Source: Syntrophobacter sp. SbD1 (lineage in GTDB: Bacteria > Desulfobacterota > Syntrophobacteria > Syntrophobacterales > Syntrophobacteraceae). From it: DNA of 58,897 nt. Positions 15,895-25,142 of this stretch are shown piece by piece. Positions within the stretch are counted from its first letter, which is position 1, and each line of letters starts with the position of its first letter. The notes below the pieces were generated by a model. It ran no database searches. It saw nothing but the letters and a program-made list of their open reading frames with translations, and was not told where the DNA came from. The stretch covers positions 1-58,897 of the forward strand of contig OMOE01000148.1 of assembly GCA_900290365.1 (NCBI GenBank), in the 5' to 3' direction. The translations under genes were made by a program, and so were the position numbers.

Positions 15895-17019
15895 ATGGAG
15901 CAGGAAATCTACAAGAAACTGGCGACTCATTTGGATAACCTTCCGGGCGGCTTTCCACCCACTGAAAGTGGAGTGGAACTTCGAATCCTGAAGAGGCTTT
16001 TTACCCCCGAGGAAGCCGAACTGGCCGTTTATCTCACCCTGCTTCCCGAAGAACCGCGGGTCGTGGCGCGAAGAGCGGGTTTGCCTACCGGTGAGGTCAC
16101 TCAACGCCTGGGGCGGATGGCGCTAAGAGGGCTTCTTTTGAGGCAGGAATCCAATGGACGCCCCGAAAGATACATGGCGGCTCAATTCGTTGTGGGGATC
16201 TGGGAATACCATGTCAACGACCTGGACCAAGAGCTGATAAAGGACGTGAACGAGTATTTACCGGCCCTTGGCGAACAGTCCTGGAAAGTGCCTCAATTGC
16301 GAACCATTCCTGTAGGGCGCAGTGTCACTCCCCAACTCGAAGTGATGCCGTATGAGATGGCGGAGGAATTGGTCCGGGCCCAGACGAGATTTTCAGTTGG
16401 ACCATGCATCTGCCGCCGTGAGCACACCATGATGGGCAAGGGGTGTGACACGCGGGAAGAGAGTTGTTTAGGGTTTGGCGCGGCGGTCGATTATCGAAAA
16501 AAGAACGGCCTGGGCCGGGAGATTGACCTTCAGGAGACACTGGACATACTCAAATGGGCGGATAAGGCCGGTCTTGTCCTGCAGCCGGCAAACGCCAAAG
16601 ACGCTCTCTGGATGTGTCTATGTTGCGGCTGCTGCTGCCAGGTTCTGAAGATGTTCAAACGCCAGGCCAAGCCGGCCGCAATGGCGTCAAGTCCTTTTTT
16701 AGCTTCCTACAACCCTGAAAACTGCAAATCTTGCGGCATCTGCGTGAAACGATGCCAAATGGAGGCCATTAAGAAGCTCGAAGACACCGGGATCGGGTTG
16801 GATGTCGACCGCTGCATCGGCTGCGGGCTTTGCGTTTCAACATGTCCGACCGATTCGCTCAGTTTGATTCGAAAGCCGGAGAGCGAACAGCCGCAGGTAC
16901 CCAAGGATTTTGTCGACGCGGCCATCAAGCTTGGAAAAGCCCGTGGTAAGATCACCACGCCAGGACTGATAAAGATGGTGGTCAAATCCAAGGTGGATAG
17001 AATTCTCGCGACAAAATAG
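15895..17019 (+). CDS. Iron-sulfur protein with winged-helix N-terminus and two 4Fe-4S clusters
   Basis: The 374-residue protein begins with a winged-helix-like domain (about 35-90, LFTPEEAELAVYLTLLPEEP). A middle region carries Cys-rich blocks (VGPCICRREHTMMGKGCD, and LCCGCCCQVLKMF near residues 243-256). The C-terminal ferredoxin domain has two classical motifs: CKSCGICVKRC and CIGCGLCVSTC, at residues 280-320. It is a cytoplasmic electron-transfer protein. The middle block resembles iron-sulfur proteins with a CCGCCC signature seen in many anaerobes. It follows padR by 24 bases and precedes the flavoprotein fusion by 10 bases, suggesting electron delivery to that protein. Confidence 0.8.
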   Translation: MEQEIYKKLATHLDNLPGGFPPTESGVELRILKRLFTPEEAELAVYLTLLPEEPRVVARRAGLPTGEVTQRLGRMALRGLLLRQESNGRPERYMAAQFVVGIWEYHVNDLDQELIKDVNEYLPALGEQSWKVPQLRTIPVGRSVTPQLEVMPYEMAEELVRAQTRFSVGPCICRREHTMMGKGCDTREESCLGFGAAVDYRKKNGLGREIDLQETLDILKWADKAGLVLQPANAKDALWMCLCCGCCCQVLKMFKRQAKPAAMASSPFLASYNPENCKSCGICVKRCQMEAIKKLEDTGIGLDVDRCIGCGLCVSTCPTDSLSLIRKPESEQPQVPKDFVDAAIKLGKARGKITTPGLIKMVVKSKVDRILATK

Positions 17020-17029
17020 AGGTACAAAC

Positions 17030-18841
17030 ATGCATACCCCTTCAAAATCTCAGCAGATTTTCCTGTACATCGCGCCGTTTGCGCCGCTGGCGTTTTTCAA
17101 GGTCTGGGTTTCATTGCCTCGAGATACCGGCAGCCTGTTTACGGCAGCCTGTGGTATGCTTGTCTGCTGCCTTCTCGCTCTTGCGCTCGCATGGAGGTGG
17201 GACAGGCCGAGCTACTTCGACTGGGCGGTAACTTCCTATTTCCTCATAATTGCAATCCTGCTTACTATGTGGCCCGAGACGACAGGGGGAATACTTAAAC
17301 GTTACGCAGATACGGGAATCTATACCTGCCTGTTCGCCGCGTCATTTCTGCCTCCGGTCCTCGGCTTTGCTCCCTTTACACTCCATTATGCAAGGAAATC
17401 TACGCCCCCGAATTTATGGGAGAATCCGATCTTTGTGAAGATCAATCGCATCATGACCTTCACCTGGGCGGGCATCTTCGCAATATGCATTGTTTCAAGC
17501 CTTTATCCGTCGGCCGTCGCATGCGCCATCGTCCCACTGGCCATCATTATCGGCATAGGTATTCCGTTTAATATCCGGTTTCCCGACTATTACCTCAAAA
17601 GACTTGGCCTGCCCACATTGGCCGCGATGCGGGCACAATCCGCAGGACCCGCCCCTGAAGCACAGGCTGCCCCGGCGATCAACTGCCCGGCGCCTGTGCC
17701 GGACCGTCATGAGCAGCCGGCCCGGGGCAACTTTGACACGGATACTTCAATCAACTATCGCAAGGAGACTGCCATGAAAGTGTTAGCTCTCAATTCCAGC
17801 CCCAGAGGTGAGCGTGTCAGCAAGACGGAAATGTTGCTGGACGCGCTGGTGCAAGGCATGCGCGACGCTGGGGCAGAGGTCGAAACGATCAACCTGCGTC
17901 AAAAAAAGATCAACAACTGCATTGGCTGCTTCTCTTGCTGGACCAAGACCCCTGGGGTTTGCGCCCTAAAGGACGACATGACCGGCGAGTTGTTCCCAAA
18001 GTGGCTGGAAGCAGACATCGCGGTGTACGCTACCCCCTTGTACCACTACACTGTGAACGCTTCCATGAAAGCCTTTATTGAACGCACGCTGCCGGTCTTG
18101 GAACCTTTTATCAAGACGGTTGAAGGAAAGTCCTTTCACCCCATGCGGCACAATCCGCCCAAAGGTGTTGTCCTGTCCGTTGCGGGCTTCACCGAGCCGG
18201 CGGTTTTTAACCAGCTCTCCCAGTATGTCAACTTCCTGTTTGGCAAGGGCCTCCTGGCCGAGATCTACAGGCCCGCGGCCGAAATGCTCCCTTGGCCCGA
18301 AAGCGCCGAGACAAGGGAAAGCATTCTCGAAGCCACTGTCCAGGCAGGCCGTGAGATCGTGCAATCGGGAAGCATCAGCGCGGCGACGCTTGAACGAATA
18401 ACACAACCTATCGGAGATTTTGACTCCTTTGCCCCAATGGCGAATGTATTCTGGAAAACTTGCATCCAGGAAGGGGTTACGCCCGCGGAGTTTGAGAAAC
18501 GCGACCTTGTTCCGCGTCCCGATTCGATCAAGACCTTCATGATGATCATGTCAAGGGGCTTCAATCCCGAGCGCGCGGCCCAAACGAAGGCCGTCATGCA
18601 GTTCGACTTTTCGGGCGAAGTCGAAGGCAGTTGTCATTTCGAAATCGAAAATGGGCAGATCAGGGCAAAAGAAGGGTCCGCTGAAAAACCGAACCTGATC
18701 GTCGAGTCGCCCTTCGAGATCTGGATGGACGTAGTGACCGGGAAATCAAACGGGCAACAGCTGTTTATGGAGCAAAAGTTCAAGGCTTCCGGTGATTTTT
18801 CATTGCTGCTTCGCATGAACGAGATGTTTGGGAAGAAATGA
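17030..18841 (+). CDS. Membrane domain / iron-sulfur flavoprotein / SCP2 fusion
   Basis: The 603-residue protein has three parts. Residues 1-200 contain about six membrane segments (for example FLYIAPFAPLAFFKVW, PLAIIIGIGIPF). A Pro/Ala-rich linker covers 200-245. Residues 249-440 are a flavodoxin-like NADPH-dependent FMN reductase of the iron-sulfur flavoprotein type: MKVLALNSSPRGE binds FMN phosphate, and CIGCFSCWTKTPGVC (Cys297, 300, 303, 311) fits the compact 4Fe-4S motif. Residues 510-603 resemble an SCP2 sterol-carrier domain. An AAGGAG (17762-17767) six bases before Met249 could start a second, soluble form. A role in lipid- or quinone-linked reduction is inferred. Confidence 0.8.
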   Translation: MHTPSKSQQIFLYIAPFAPLAFFKVWVSLPRDTGSLFTAACGMLVCCLLALALAWRWDRPSYFDWAVTSYFLIIAILLTMWPETTGGILKRYADTGIYTCLFAASFLPPVLGFAPFTLHYARKSTPPNLWENPIFVKINRIMTFTWAGIFAICIVSSLYPSAVACAIVPLAIIIGIGIPFNIRFPDYYLKRLGLPTLAAMRAQSAGPAPEAQAAPAINCPAPVPDRHEQPARGNFDTDTSINYRKETAMKVLALNSSPRGERVSKTEMLLDALVQGMRDAGAEVETINLRQKKINNCIGCFSCWTKTPGVCALKDDMTGELFPKWLEADIAVYATPLYHYTVNASMKAFIERTLPVLEPFIKTVEGKSFHPMRHNPPKGVVLSVAGFTEPAVFNQLSQYVNFLFGKGLLAEIYRPAAEMLPWPESAETRESILEATVQAGREIVQSGSISAATLERITQPIGDFDSFAPMANVFWKTCIQEGVTPAEFEKRDLVPRPDSIKTFMMIMSRGFNPERAAQTKAVMQFDFSGEVEGSCHFEIENGQIRAKEGSAEKPNLIVESPFEIWMDVVTGKSNGQQLFMEQKFKASGDFSLLLRMNEMFGKK

Positions 18842-18862
18842 TCAAGCAAGTTAAGTAAGGAA

Positions 18863-18920
18863 AGTGAGGTGTGAGGAGGGAGGGGTTAGGGGTATCACAC
18901 CTCACACCTCACACCTCACT
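18863..18920. terminator. Long hairpin from a repeated GAGGTGTG word between convergent genes
   Basis: AGTGAGGTGTGAG (18863-18875) and CTCACACCTCACT (18908-18920) are perfect 13-bp complements, separated by 32 bases. They lie between the ends of the plus-strand flavoprotein fusion and the minus-strand isomerase, and overlap the latter's stop codon. It is made of short tandem words rather than a classical GC stem and U-tract, but its place suggests a bidirectional terminator. Confidence 0.55.
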
Positions 18921-19416
18921 CCCCTTCAACCTGTTTTTCCCCGTGTTCACAAGGCCGCAAGATCGCCAGTTCTTCGGTAAGCGCCGGTCTCACCAGCACA
19001 ACTTTTACACTGTAATAGAGGTCTTTTCCCGCCAAGGGATGATTGTAGTCGACCGTTATGGTTGAATCGCTTTTTTCAATAACGAAGTAGCCGTACTGTG
19101 CCCCGGTGTCTTCGTTTTTGGCTATCGCCCATCTTCCGGGCTCCAAATCGCGGCCATGGGGGAATCCGGAAAGCGCCATAGTCCGGATAAGACTTTGGTC
19201 GCGTTCGCCGAAAGCGTCACCGGTAGGGATCACCAGTTCTTTTTGCTCCCCCTGTTCAAGACCGATGAGTTGATTTTCCAGTGCGCAGAGAATCTGGTCG
19301 TAGCCTGCGACGAAATTCATCGAGGCGGGCGTCTTTTCTCCTTTTACAAAGGAACCATCATCGAGGCGCAGAGTGTATTCTATGACGACAAAGCTATCTT
19401 TTGCTATTTGCAACAT
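18916..19416 (-). CDS. FKBP-type peptidyl-prolyl isomerase, SlyD-like
   Basis: The 166-residue protein shows the SlyD arrangement: an N-terminal FKBP strand set (IEYTLRLDDGSFVKGE), the IGLEQGEQKELVIPTGDAFGE segment split over two strands, and the inserted flap domain (ARW-type GRWAIAKNEDTG), ending with VDYNHPLAGKDLYYSVKVV. It is cytoplasmic and would catalyse prolyl isomerisation or act as a chaperone. The metal-binding His-rich tail of E. coli SlyD is absent. The last base of its start overlaps the TPR gene stop (19416), so the two are translationally coupled. Confidence 0.88.
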   Translation of the reverse strand: MLQIAKDSFVVIEYTLRLDDGSFVKGEKTPASMNFVAGYDQILCALENQLIGLEQGEQKELVIPTGDAFGERDQSLIRTMALSGFPHGRDLEPGRWAIAKNEDTGAQYGYFVIEKSDSTITVDYNHPLAGKDLYYSVKVVLVRPALTEELAILRPCEHGEKQVEGE

Positions 19417-20024
19417 TATCTCCGTTCCGTTGGATCATAGCCCAGTTCTTCGGCTCTTTTTTCATGTTCATTGGCTTCCTGCTCTTTGCCAAGTGCACGA
19501 AGGGCAACCGCCAGGTTGAAATGGGCCGCGGCAAAGGAACTGTTGGCTTCGATCATTTTCATGGAAAGTTCGGCCGAGGCTTCCGTTTGGCCCGCACCAA
19601 TATAGGCGGCAGCAAGCAGTTGGTATGCTTTTTCGGAACCAGGCATGAGCTCCAGAGCTCTTTTCCCGTGTTCGACGGCCTTGTCCGGTTGGCCTCCTCG
19701 AAGATAGCCGAACGCAAGATTGCAGTGAGCGGGCCCAAGGTCCGGATCGATTTCAAGCGCCTTCAGATTTGCCTCCACGCTCTTCTCCGGTTCGGCCACT
19801 GCATACAGGCCTCCCAGGTTCACGTAGGCCTGGGCCAGGTTGGGGTCGCATTCGATCGCCTGCTTTAATTCTGAAATGGCTTCAACGCTCAGTCCCTTGT
19901 GGGTGTAGGCCAGCCCGAGATTATAGTGCATGATTGCGCTATGAGGTTCAAAGGCAAGACGTTCCTTCAGGAATTTGATGTAGAGGTTGAGTTTGGCGTC
20001 AGGTGCATTTTGGGCATTTGCCAT
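19416..20024 (-). CDS. Tetratricopeptide repeat protein
   Basis: A 202-residue protein from the ATG at 20024 (MANAQNAPDAKLNLYIKFLK); a longer TTG-initiated form from 20069 is possible. It contains at least four TPR units with the usual pattern, for example AIMHYNLGLAYTHKGL, AQAYVNLGGLYA, GPAHCNLAFGYLRGG and AAAHFNLAVALRALG. No signal peptide, so cytoplasmic, probably a scaffold for protein contacts. It is the first gene of a two-gene unit with the SlyD-like isomerase, so both may act in protein folding or assembly. Confidence 0.85.
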   Translation of the reverse strand: MANAQNAPDAKLNLYIKFLKERLAFEPHSAIMHYNLGLAYTHKGLSVEAISELKQAIECDPNLAQAYVNLGGLYAVAEPEKSVEANLKALEIDPDLGPAHCNLAFGYLRGGQPDKAVEHGKRALELMPGSEKAYQLLAAAYIGAGQTEASAELSMKMIEANSSFAAAHFNLAVALRALGKEQEANEHEKRAEELGYDPTERR

Positions 20025-20395
20025 TGTGTTTTCTCTTTCTATGGAGTATATAAGCGAGGTTTCAGTCAAAAAAGACGTGGAAAGCGTTTAAATCAAAGGC
20101 TTTCCCGCTCATGGGCGCAACCCGGACGCCCATTTTTCCACCTCGAAGGTGGATGGAAACGGGGGCATTCTAACTCATAGGTTCCCCGTTGGAAAGCTTT
20201 ATGCCCTCGATGAGTTGAGCGCGACGCTTTTTCGTTCAACGCTTTGATGGTGTTGAAATACCGGGATTTTTTTGTTGACAAAGGATTATCACGGAGTTAC
20301 TTGGCTGGATTGCGGGCCTGAAGGCTCCTGCGAGTTTCGACTCTAACCGGGGGTGATACCCTCTTTAAATTCGAGCCATTATAGGAGACAAACGA
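20025..20395. promoter_or_regulatory. Divergent upstream region of the dsr cluster
   Basis: A hairpin CCACCT-CGA-AGGTGG at 20139-20153, flanked by TTTCC and GGAAA, lies in the middle. A TTGACA at 20275-20280 is followed 17 bases later by TTACTT (20298-20303), a possible sigma-70 promoter for dsrD. No coding gene is supported. AGGAGA before 20396 is the dsrD ribosome-binding site. Confidence 0.45.
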
Positions 20396-20632
20396 ATGAG
20401 CGAAGATGAGAAACAAAGAATTCTGGACTATGTAAAGCAGCAGAAAAAGAGCAAACTCTATTTCAACGATCTTTGCAAAGCTGTTCCCGAAATCAAGATG
20501 ATGGCGGCAAAGAAGGTCGTAAACGAACTGGTTAACGAGGGCAAGCTCAAGTATTGGTCGAGCGGAAGCACGACCATGTACATGCTTCCCAGTGAAGGCG
20601 ATGTAGAAAAAGAAGAAAAGGGAATGAACTGA
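20396..20632 (+). CDS. dsrD: DsrD, dissimilatory sulfite reductase accessory protein
   Basis: The 78-residue protein is a clear DsrD: winged-helix fold with the conserved blocks ILDYVKQQKKSKLYFNDLCK, EIKMMAAKKVVNELVNEGKL and YWSSGSTTMYMLPS. DsrD is found only in sulfate/sulfite-reducing bacteria and stimulates DsrAB; it does not bind DNA despite its fold. It usually lies after dsrB; here it precedes dsrA by 188 bases. It starts at ATG after AGGAGA and probably heads the operon. Confidence 0.95.
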   Translation: MSEDEKQRILDYVKQQKKSKLYFNDLCKAVPEIKMMAAKKVVNELVNEGKLKYWSSGSTTMYMLPSEGDVEKEEKGMN

Positions 20633-20820
20633 CCCCTGCCTTCCTCAACCTGCCGATGAGTTATCCCATTGGGTATTGGAACGAAGACCGGACTAGAGAT
20701 AATTCCAGAAAGGCACAAATACACATTCTGCAAGGGAGGTGAAAAGAGTTAACGGACCTGTTCCGTGGAAAATCGTATACGAGTGGAAGCTAAAGAAGAA
20801 ACACTAACGGAGGTAAACGA

Positions 20821-22095
20821 ATGGCACTGAAACATGCAACCCCTATGCTTGACGAGCTTGAAAAGGGTCCGTGGCCGAGCTTCGTAAGTGATGTGAAGAG
20901 AATGGCCGCAAAAGGCAACAAGATGTGCGAGGATTGGCTGGGCCTGATGGAGTTGTCTTTCAAGGAGAAGGAAGGCCACTGGAAACACGGCGGCATCGTC
21001 GGTGTTTTCGGATACGGCGGAGGCGTTATCGGCCGCTACTGTGACCGGCCGGACCTTTTCCCCAATGTTGCCCATTTCCACACCATGCGCGTCAATCAGC
21101 CTTGCAGCAAGTACTACAGCACGGGAATTCTTCGCAAGCTGTGTGATCTGTGGGAAGCACATGGAAGCGGGCTGACCAATATGCACGGTTCAACGGGAGA
21201 CATCGTTTTGCTGGGCACGACCACCGACCATCTTGAGCCTCTTTTCTATGAGCTGACTCATGAATTCAAGATGGATCTGGGCGGTTCGGGCTCCAACCTG
21301 AGGACCCCCGAGGGCTGCCTGGGAATGTCCCGTTGCGAATGGTCCTGCATCAACACCCAGGACATCATTTACGACCTGACGCAGGAATACCAGGATGCGC
21401 TCCACAGGCCGATGTTTCCTTACAAGTTCAAGTTCAAGTCATCCGGCTGTCCCATGGACTGCGTCGCATCGATCGCGCGTTCCGACTGTTCGATTATCGG
21501 GACCTGGCGAGACGCCATACGCATTGACCAGGAAGCGGTCAAAGCCTACGTGGGCGGCGAGCTTGTACCCCATGCCGGCGCCGACGGCCCGCGCAAGGAT
21601 TTTGACATCAAGGCCGAAGTAATCGATCTTTGCCCCACAAAGTGTATGGAATACGACGGAAAAACGCTCAAGATCCACACCTCCGATTGTGTTCGCTGCA
21701 TGCATTGTATACGGGTGCTGCCGCGCGCTCTGCGGCCGGGTCTTGATCGCGGCGCAACAATCCTGGTAGGCGCCAAGGCGCCGATCCTCGAAGGCGCACA
21801 GCTTGGTAGCGTAGTTATTCCGTTTATCAAGATGGAGTCGCCCTACACCGAGTTCAAGGGATTCGTCGAAAAAATGTGGGATTGGTGGATGGAAGAAGGC
21901 AAGAACCGCGAACGTATTGGCGAGACCATTCAGCGCCTCACCCTGCGCGAGTTTCTCAAGGTGGTCGAGCTCGAACCCGACCCACGCATGGTGAATACGC
22001 CGAGGTTCAATCCCTACATTTTCTACGATCCGGCGGCAGTTCCCGGTGGCTGGGAGCATGATGCTGCTGCGTTCCGTCAACGGCATCAAGCTTAG
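20821..22095 (+). CDS. dsrA: Dissimilatory sulfite reductase subunit alpha
   Basis: At 424 residues this is close to the normal DsrA length. Siroheme-[4Fe-4S] ligands are visible as Cys166 and Cys172 (EGCLGMSRC) and Cys210/Cys214 (SSGCPMDC). The inserted ferredoxin domain has Cys271 and the CVRCMHC cluster (Cys290, 293, 296). It is the catalytic partner of DsrB and reduces sulfite while loading sulfur on DsrC in the cytoplasm. The start ATG follows CGGAGG. It is 11 bases before dsrB. No frameshift or missing cluster ligand is seen. Confidence 0.98.
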   Translation: MALKHATPMLDELEKGPWPSFVSDVKRMAAKGNKMCEDWLGLMELSFKEKEGHWKHGGIVGVFGYGGGVIGRYCDRPDLFPNVAHFHTMRVNQPCSKYYSTGILRKLCDLWEAHGSGLTNMHGSTGDIVLLGTTTDHLEPLFYELTHEFKMDLGGSGSNLRTPEGCLGMSRCEWSCINTQDIIYDLTQEYQDALHRPMFPYKFKFKSSGCPMDCVASIARSDCSIIGTWRDAIRIDQEAVKAYVGGELVPHAGADGPRKDFDIKAEVIDLCPTKCMEYDGKTLKIHTSDCVRCMHCIRVLPRALRPGLDRGATILVGAKAPILEGAQLGSVVIPFIKMESPYTEFKGFVEKMWDWWMEEGKNRERIGETIQRLTLREFLKVVELEPDPRMVNTPRFNPYIFYDPAAVPGGWEHDAAAFRQRHQA

Positions 22096-22106
22096 GAGGT
22101 TTAAAG

Positions 22107-23207
22107 ATGGCTTTTGATCCGAATAATCTCATGAAAGACCGTATTACCGATATTGGTCCCCCGAAATACGACATGTACTTCCCGCCCGTTATCAAGGAAA
22201 ATTTCGGCAAGTGGAAATACCACGAAATCCTTGAGCCGGGCGTTTTGAAGCACGTGTCTGAATCCGGGGCGGAAATCTACTCGGTCCGCGTTGGTTCGGC
22301 CCGTCTGATCAGCGTGGACTACATACGTGAAGTATGCGATGTGGCCGACAAGTATTGCGGCGGTCACCTGCGCTGGACGACCAGAAACAACATCGAGTTC
22401 CTGGTTAGCGACAAGAGCAAACTTCAGCCCCTGATGACCGACCTCCGTGGTCGAGGCTCGTGGTTCCCGATCGGCGGGACAGGCAACAGCATCACCAATA
22501 TCGTCCATACCCAGGGATGGGCACACTGCCACACCCCTGCCATTGACGCCTCCGGCGTGGTAAAAGCGGTAATGGACGAACTGTTCGAGTATTTCGGAAG
22601 CCACAAGCTGCCTGCGCAGATTCGCATTGCACTGGCATGCTGCCTCAACATGTGCGGAGCGGTTCACTGCTCCGATATCGCCATTCTGGGCGTTCACAGA
22701 AAACCGCCCTTCGTGGAAAACGATCGCGTCCAGAACGTTTGTGAAATTCCTCTGGTAATTGCTGCATGCCCGACTGCTGCGATCAAGCCCAAAAAAGTGG
22801 GCGAGGCCAAAAGCGTCGAGATCAACAACAGCCGTTGCATGTTCTGTGGAAACTGCTACACCATGTGCCCGGCCCTTCCGTTAGCGGACGGCGAAGGTGA
22901 TGGAATCGCCCTTTGGGTGGGCGGCAAGGTTTCCAATGTTAAGTCGGCCCCGATGTTTTCGAAGCTGGCAGTTCCTTTTATCCCCAACGAGCCGCCAAGG
23001 TGGCCTACTACGGTCCAGACGATAAAGAAGATCGTCGAGGCTTACGCAGATGGCGCCCGCAGATATGAGCGGGTCGGCGAGTGGATAAACAGGATCGGCT
23101 GGGAGCGTTTCTTCGAGAAAACCGGTCTTCAATTCACCCATGAGCATATTGACGACTACCGTCTTGCCATGACGACCTGGAGAACGACTACCCAGTTCAA
23201 GTTCTAG
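22107..23207 (+). CDS. dsrB: Dissimilatory sulfite reductase subunit beta
   Basis: The 366-residue protein pairs with DsrA in the alpha2beta2 enzyme. Siroheme cluster ligands are recognisable: Cys141 (WAHCHT), Cys178/Cys179 (ALACCLNMC) and Cys183. The ferredoxin domain is complete: Cys221 (AACPTAAI) and [11 protein letters not shown] (Cys244, 247, 250, 254). The C-terminus ([22 protein letters not shown] split over the end) is typical of DsrB. It starts at an ATG after AGGAGG and follows dsrA with normal operon spacing; cbiA/dsrN follows after 81 bases. Confidence 0.98.
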   Translation: MAFDPNNLMKDRITDIGPPKYDMYFPPVIKENFGKWKYHEILEPGVLKHVSESGAEIYSVRVGSARLISVDYIREVCDVADKYCGGHLRWTTRNNIEFLVSDKSKLQPLMTDLRGRGSWFPIGGTGNSITNIVHTQGWAHCHTPAIDASGVVKAVMDELFEYFGSHKLPAQIRIALACCLNMCGAVHCSDIAILGVHRKPPFVENDRVQNVCEIPLVIAACPTAAIKPKKVGEAKSVEINNSRCMFCGNCYTMCPALPLADGEGDGIALWVGGKVSNVKSAPMFSKLAVPFIPNEPPRWPTTVQTIKKIVEAYADGARRYERVGEWINRIGWERFFEKTGLQFTHEHIDDYRLAMTTWRTTTQFKF

Positions 23208-23288
23208 AGAAACAGAAGCGAGGGGCGGGGAGCCGGAATGTGCCTGAACGGGCATTTTGCTCCCTGCTTCCTGCTTCGGGATTGCCTG

Positions 23289-24764
23289 ATGGAATTTAAC
23301 AGATCGCGCCTAATAATTGCGGCTATGCGCGGCGGCGCAGGAAAGACGATTGTCTCGATTGGACTTGCCGCTGCGTTGAAACGCCATTTTGGGCTGCGTA
23401 TAGTTACTTTCAAGAAGGGTCCCGATTACATCGATGCGGGATGGCTGAGCGCGGCTTCGGGCCGGTCCTGTTACAACCTGGACCCGTTTCTGATGAGCCC
23501 GGAGCAGATTGTGCGATCATTTGTCATGCGTTCTGCGAGTGCGGACGTGAGCCTGATTGAAGGAAATCGGGGGCTCTACGACGGAGTTGACGCTAACGGC
23601 AGCTATTCGACTGCAGAGCTTGCCAAACTTCTCAGGTGTCCGGTCGTGCTGATAGTAGACGCTACAAAGGTAACCCGCACAGCCGCAGCGATGGTGCTTG
23701 GGTGCCGGAATCTCGATTCCGGGGTTAACATAGCCGGTGTCATTTTGAACCAGGTGGCCGGAAAACGCCATGAACTGGTGCTCAGGGAATCAATCGAGCA
23801 GTGTTGCGGGATTGCGGTCGTTGGGGTAATTCCCAGGCAAACCCGTAACTTTTTCCCTGAAAGACACATGGGGCTGGTTCCACCCGAGGAAGCCGAAGAC
23901 ATCTCGGAGGCTCTCACTACCGTTGCGGATAAAATGAGCGAGTACCTCGATCTGGAGGCGCTCCGCAAACTGGCGGCCTCCGCCGCCCCCCTTGCTTGCC
24001 CCGGACTGCTCGCCTCGTCTGGAGCACACATGGCGCCACGCGTGGAGCAAGAGGTTAAAATCGGTATAATTCGGGATTCTGCATTTCAGTTTTACTATCC
24101 TGAAAATCTGGAAGCGCTCGAGGACAAAGGCGCATCTCTTGTACGGATCTCCAGCCTGGAGAAGGCGCCTTTGCCCGAAATCGACGCGCTCTACATCGGC
24201 GGTGGATTTCCAGAAACCCATCTGGAGATGCTTGCCGCCAACGAAGTTTTTCGCGATTCGGTCAAATCCGCCGTGGACACCGGCTTGCCTGTCTATGCCG
24301 AATGCGGCGGGCTGATGTTCTTGTGCAGGGGAATCCGCCATCTTGAAAAACTCCATCCGATGGTTGGCGTGTTTCCTTTCGAGATAATTCTCGGGACAAA
24401 ACCGCAAGGACACGGCTACACGGTTATGGAATGCGTAAGCCCCAATCCATTTTTCCCGAAGGGGATGGTTGTGCGGGGGCATGAATTCCATTATTCGAGG
24501 ATCGCCGACCGAATCGATCCCGGCGCCTACCCCTTTGCGTTCAAGTTAAGCAAAGGACACGGTATCGTGGCCGGGTGGGACGGTTTGTGCCACAAAAACG
24601 TCCTTGCGTCGTATTCGCACCTGCACGCCGCGGGCAACGAGAATTGGGCCGATGCCTTGATCAGGGCTGCAGTATCACATAAGAGGCTTAAAGCCTTAAT
24701 TTCTACTGATTCCGGACTGGGCCGCGCCCTGCCGGAATCCCATAGATCCCCTATGGTCTGTTGA
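23289..24764 (+). CDS. dsrN: Cobyrinic acid a,c-diamide synthase-like protein (DsrN type)
   Basis: The 491-residue protein has the CbiA/CobB layout: an N-terminal P-loop amidotransferase domain (LIIAAMRGGAGKTIVSIGL, FKKGPDYIDAGWLS, NRGLYDGVD) and a C-terminal class I glutamine amidotransferase domain. The nucleophile is Cys in YAECGGLMFLCRGI, and a His-containing block follows (GHEFHYSRI). Within dsr operons this homologue is named DsrN and is thought to amidate siroheme to the siroamide form in DsrAB; it is not a cobalamin gene here. The start at 23289 (MEFNRSRL) is the most natural, although no strong ribosome-binding site is visible. Confidence 0.9.
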   Translation: MEFNRSRLIIAAMRGGAGKTIVSIGLAAALKRHFGLRIVTFKKGPDYIDAGWLSAASGRSCYNLDPFLMSPEQIVRSFVMRSASADVSLIEGNRGLYDGVDANGSYSTAELAKLLRCPVVLIVDATKVTRTAAAMVLGCRNLDSGVNIAGVILNQVAGKRHELVLRESIEQCCGIAVVGVIPRQTRNFFPERHMGLVPPEEAEDISEALTTVADKMSEYLDLEALRKLAASAAPLACPGLLASSGAHMAPRVEQEVKIGIIRDSAFQFYYPENLEALEDKGASLVRISSLEKAPLPEIDALYIGGGFPETHLEMLAANEVFRDSVKSAVDTGLPVYAECGGLMFLCRGIRHLEKLHPMVGVFPFEIILGTKPQGHGYTVMECVSPNPFFPKGMVVRGHEFHYSRIADRIDPGAYPFAFKLSKGHGIVAGWDGLCHKNVLASYSHLHAAGNENWADALIRAAVSHKRLKALISTDSGLGRALPESHRSPMVC

Positions 24765-24777
24765 AGGAGGACATTAG

Positions 24778-25095
24778 ATGGGCCAGATTGATTTTAAAGG
24801 CAAAACTTTTGAGATTGACGAAGATGGCTTCATTGCCAGCTTCGATGCGTGGTGCCCGGAGTGGGTCGACTATGTAAAGTCTTCCGAGGGTATCAACGAA
24901 CTGACCGATGAGCACTGGCAGGTAATTCACGTGCTCCAGGATTACTACAAAAAACACGGGATCGCCCCGATGGTCCGTATCCTCACCAAGGTAACGGGCT
25001 ACAAGCTCAAGTACATCTATGAGCTGTTCCCATCGGGACCGGGCAAGGGCGCATGTAAAATGGCCGGTCTTCCCAAGCCGACCGGTTGCGTTTAG
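24778..25095 (+). CDS. dsrC: DsrC, sulfur carrier of dissimilatory sulfite reduction
   Basis: A 105-residue DsrC/TusE protein with the typical FEIDEDGFIASFDAWCPEW opening and the flexible C-terminal arm GKGACKMAGLPKPTGCV. Both redox cysteines are present, Cys93 and Cys104, in the CX10C spacing that defines true DsrC. The trisulfide formed at these residues by DsrAB is later reduced by the DsrMKJOP complex, which is not in this window. A strong AAGGAGG precedes the ATG, 14 bases after dsrN. Co-location with dsrAB is found in some sulfate reducers; in others dsrC is separate. Confidence 0.97.
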   Translation: MGQIDFKGKTFEIDEDGFIASFDAWCPEWVDYVKSSEGINELTDEHWQVIHVLQDYYKKHGIAPMVRILTKVTGYKLKYIYELFPSGPGKGACKMAGLPKPTGCV

Positions 25096-25119
25096 TTCGG
25101 GACCACTGAATCATCGAGG

Positions 25120-25142
25120 TGCGGGGGAATGTTTCCCCCGCA
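25120..25142 (+). terminator. GC-rich hairpin after dsrC
   Basis: TGCGGGGGAA and TTCCCCCGCA form a perfect 10-bp stem with a three-base loop, 25 bases after the dsrC stop. No U-tract follows (the next bases are TCCCCCCC), so it may act as a 3'-end stabiliser or a weak terminator of the dsr transcript. Confidence 0.6.

Noticed and set aside
24778..25095. Interpretation of dsrC as a TusE-type tRNA thiolation protein
   Set aside because: It has both C-terminal redox cysteines in CX10C spacing and lies in a dsr cluster.
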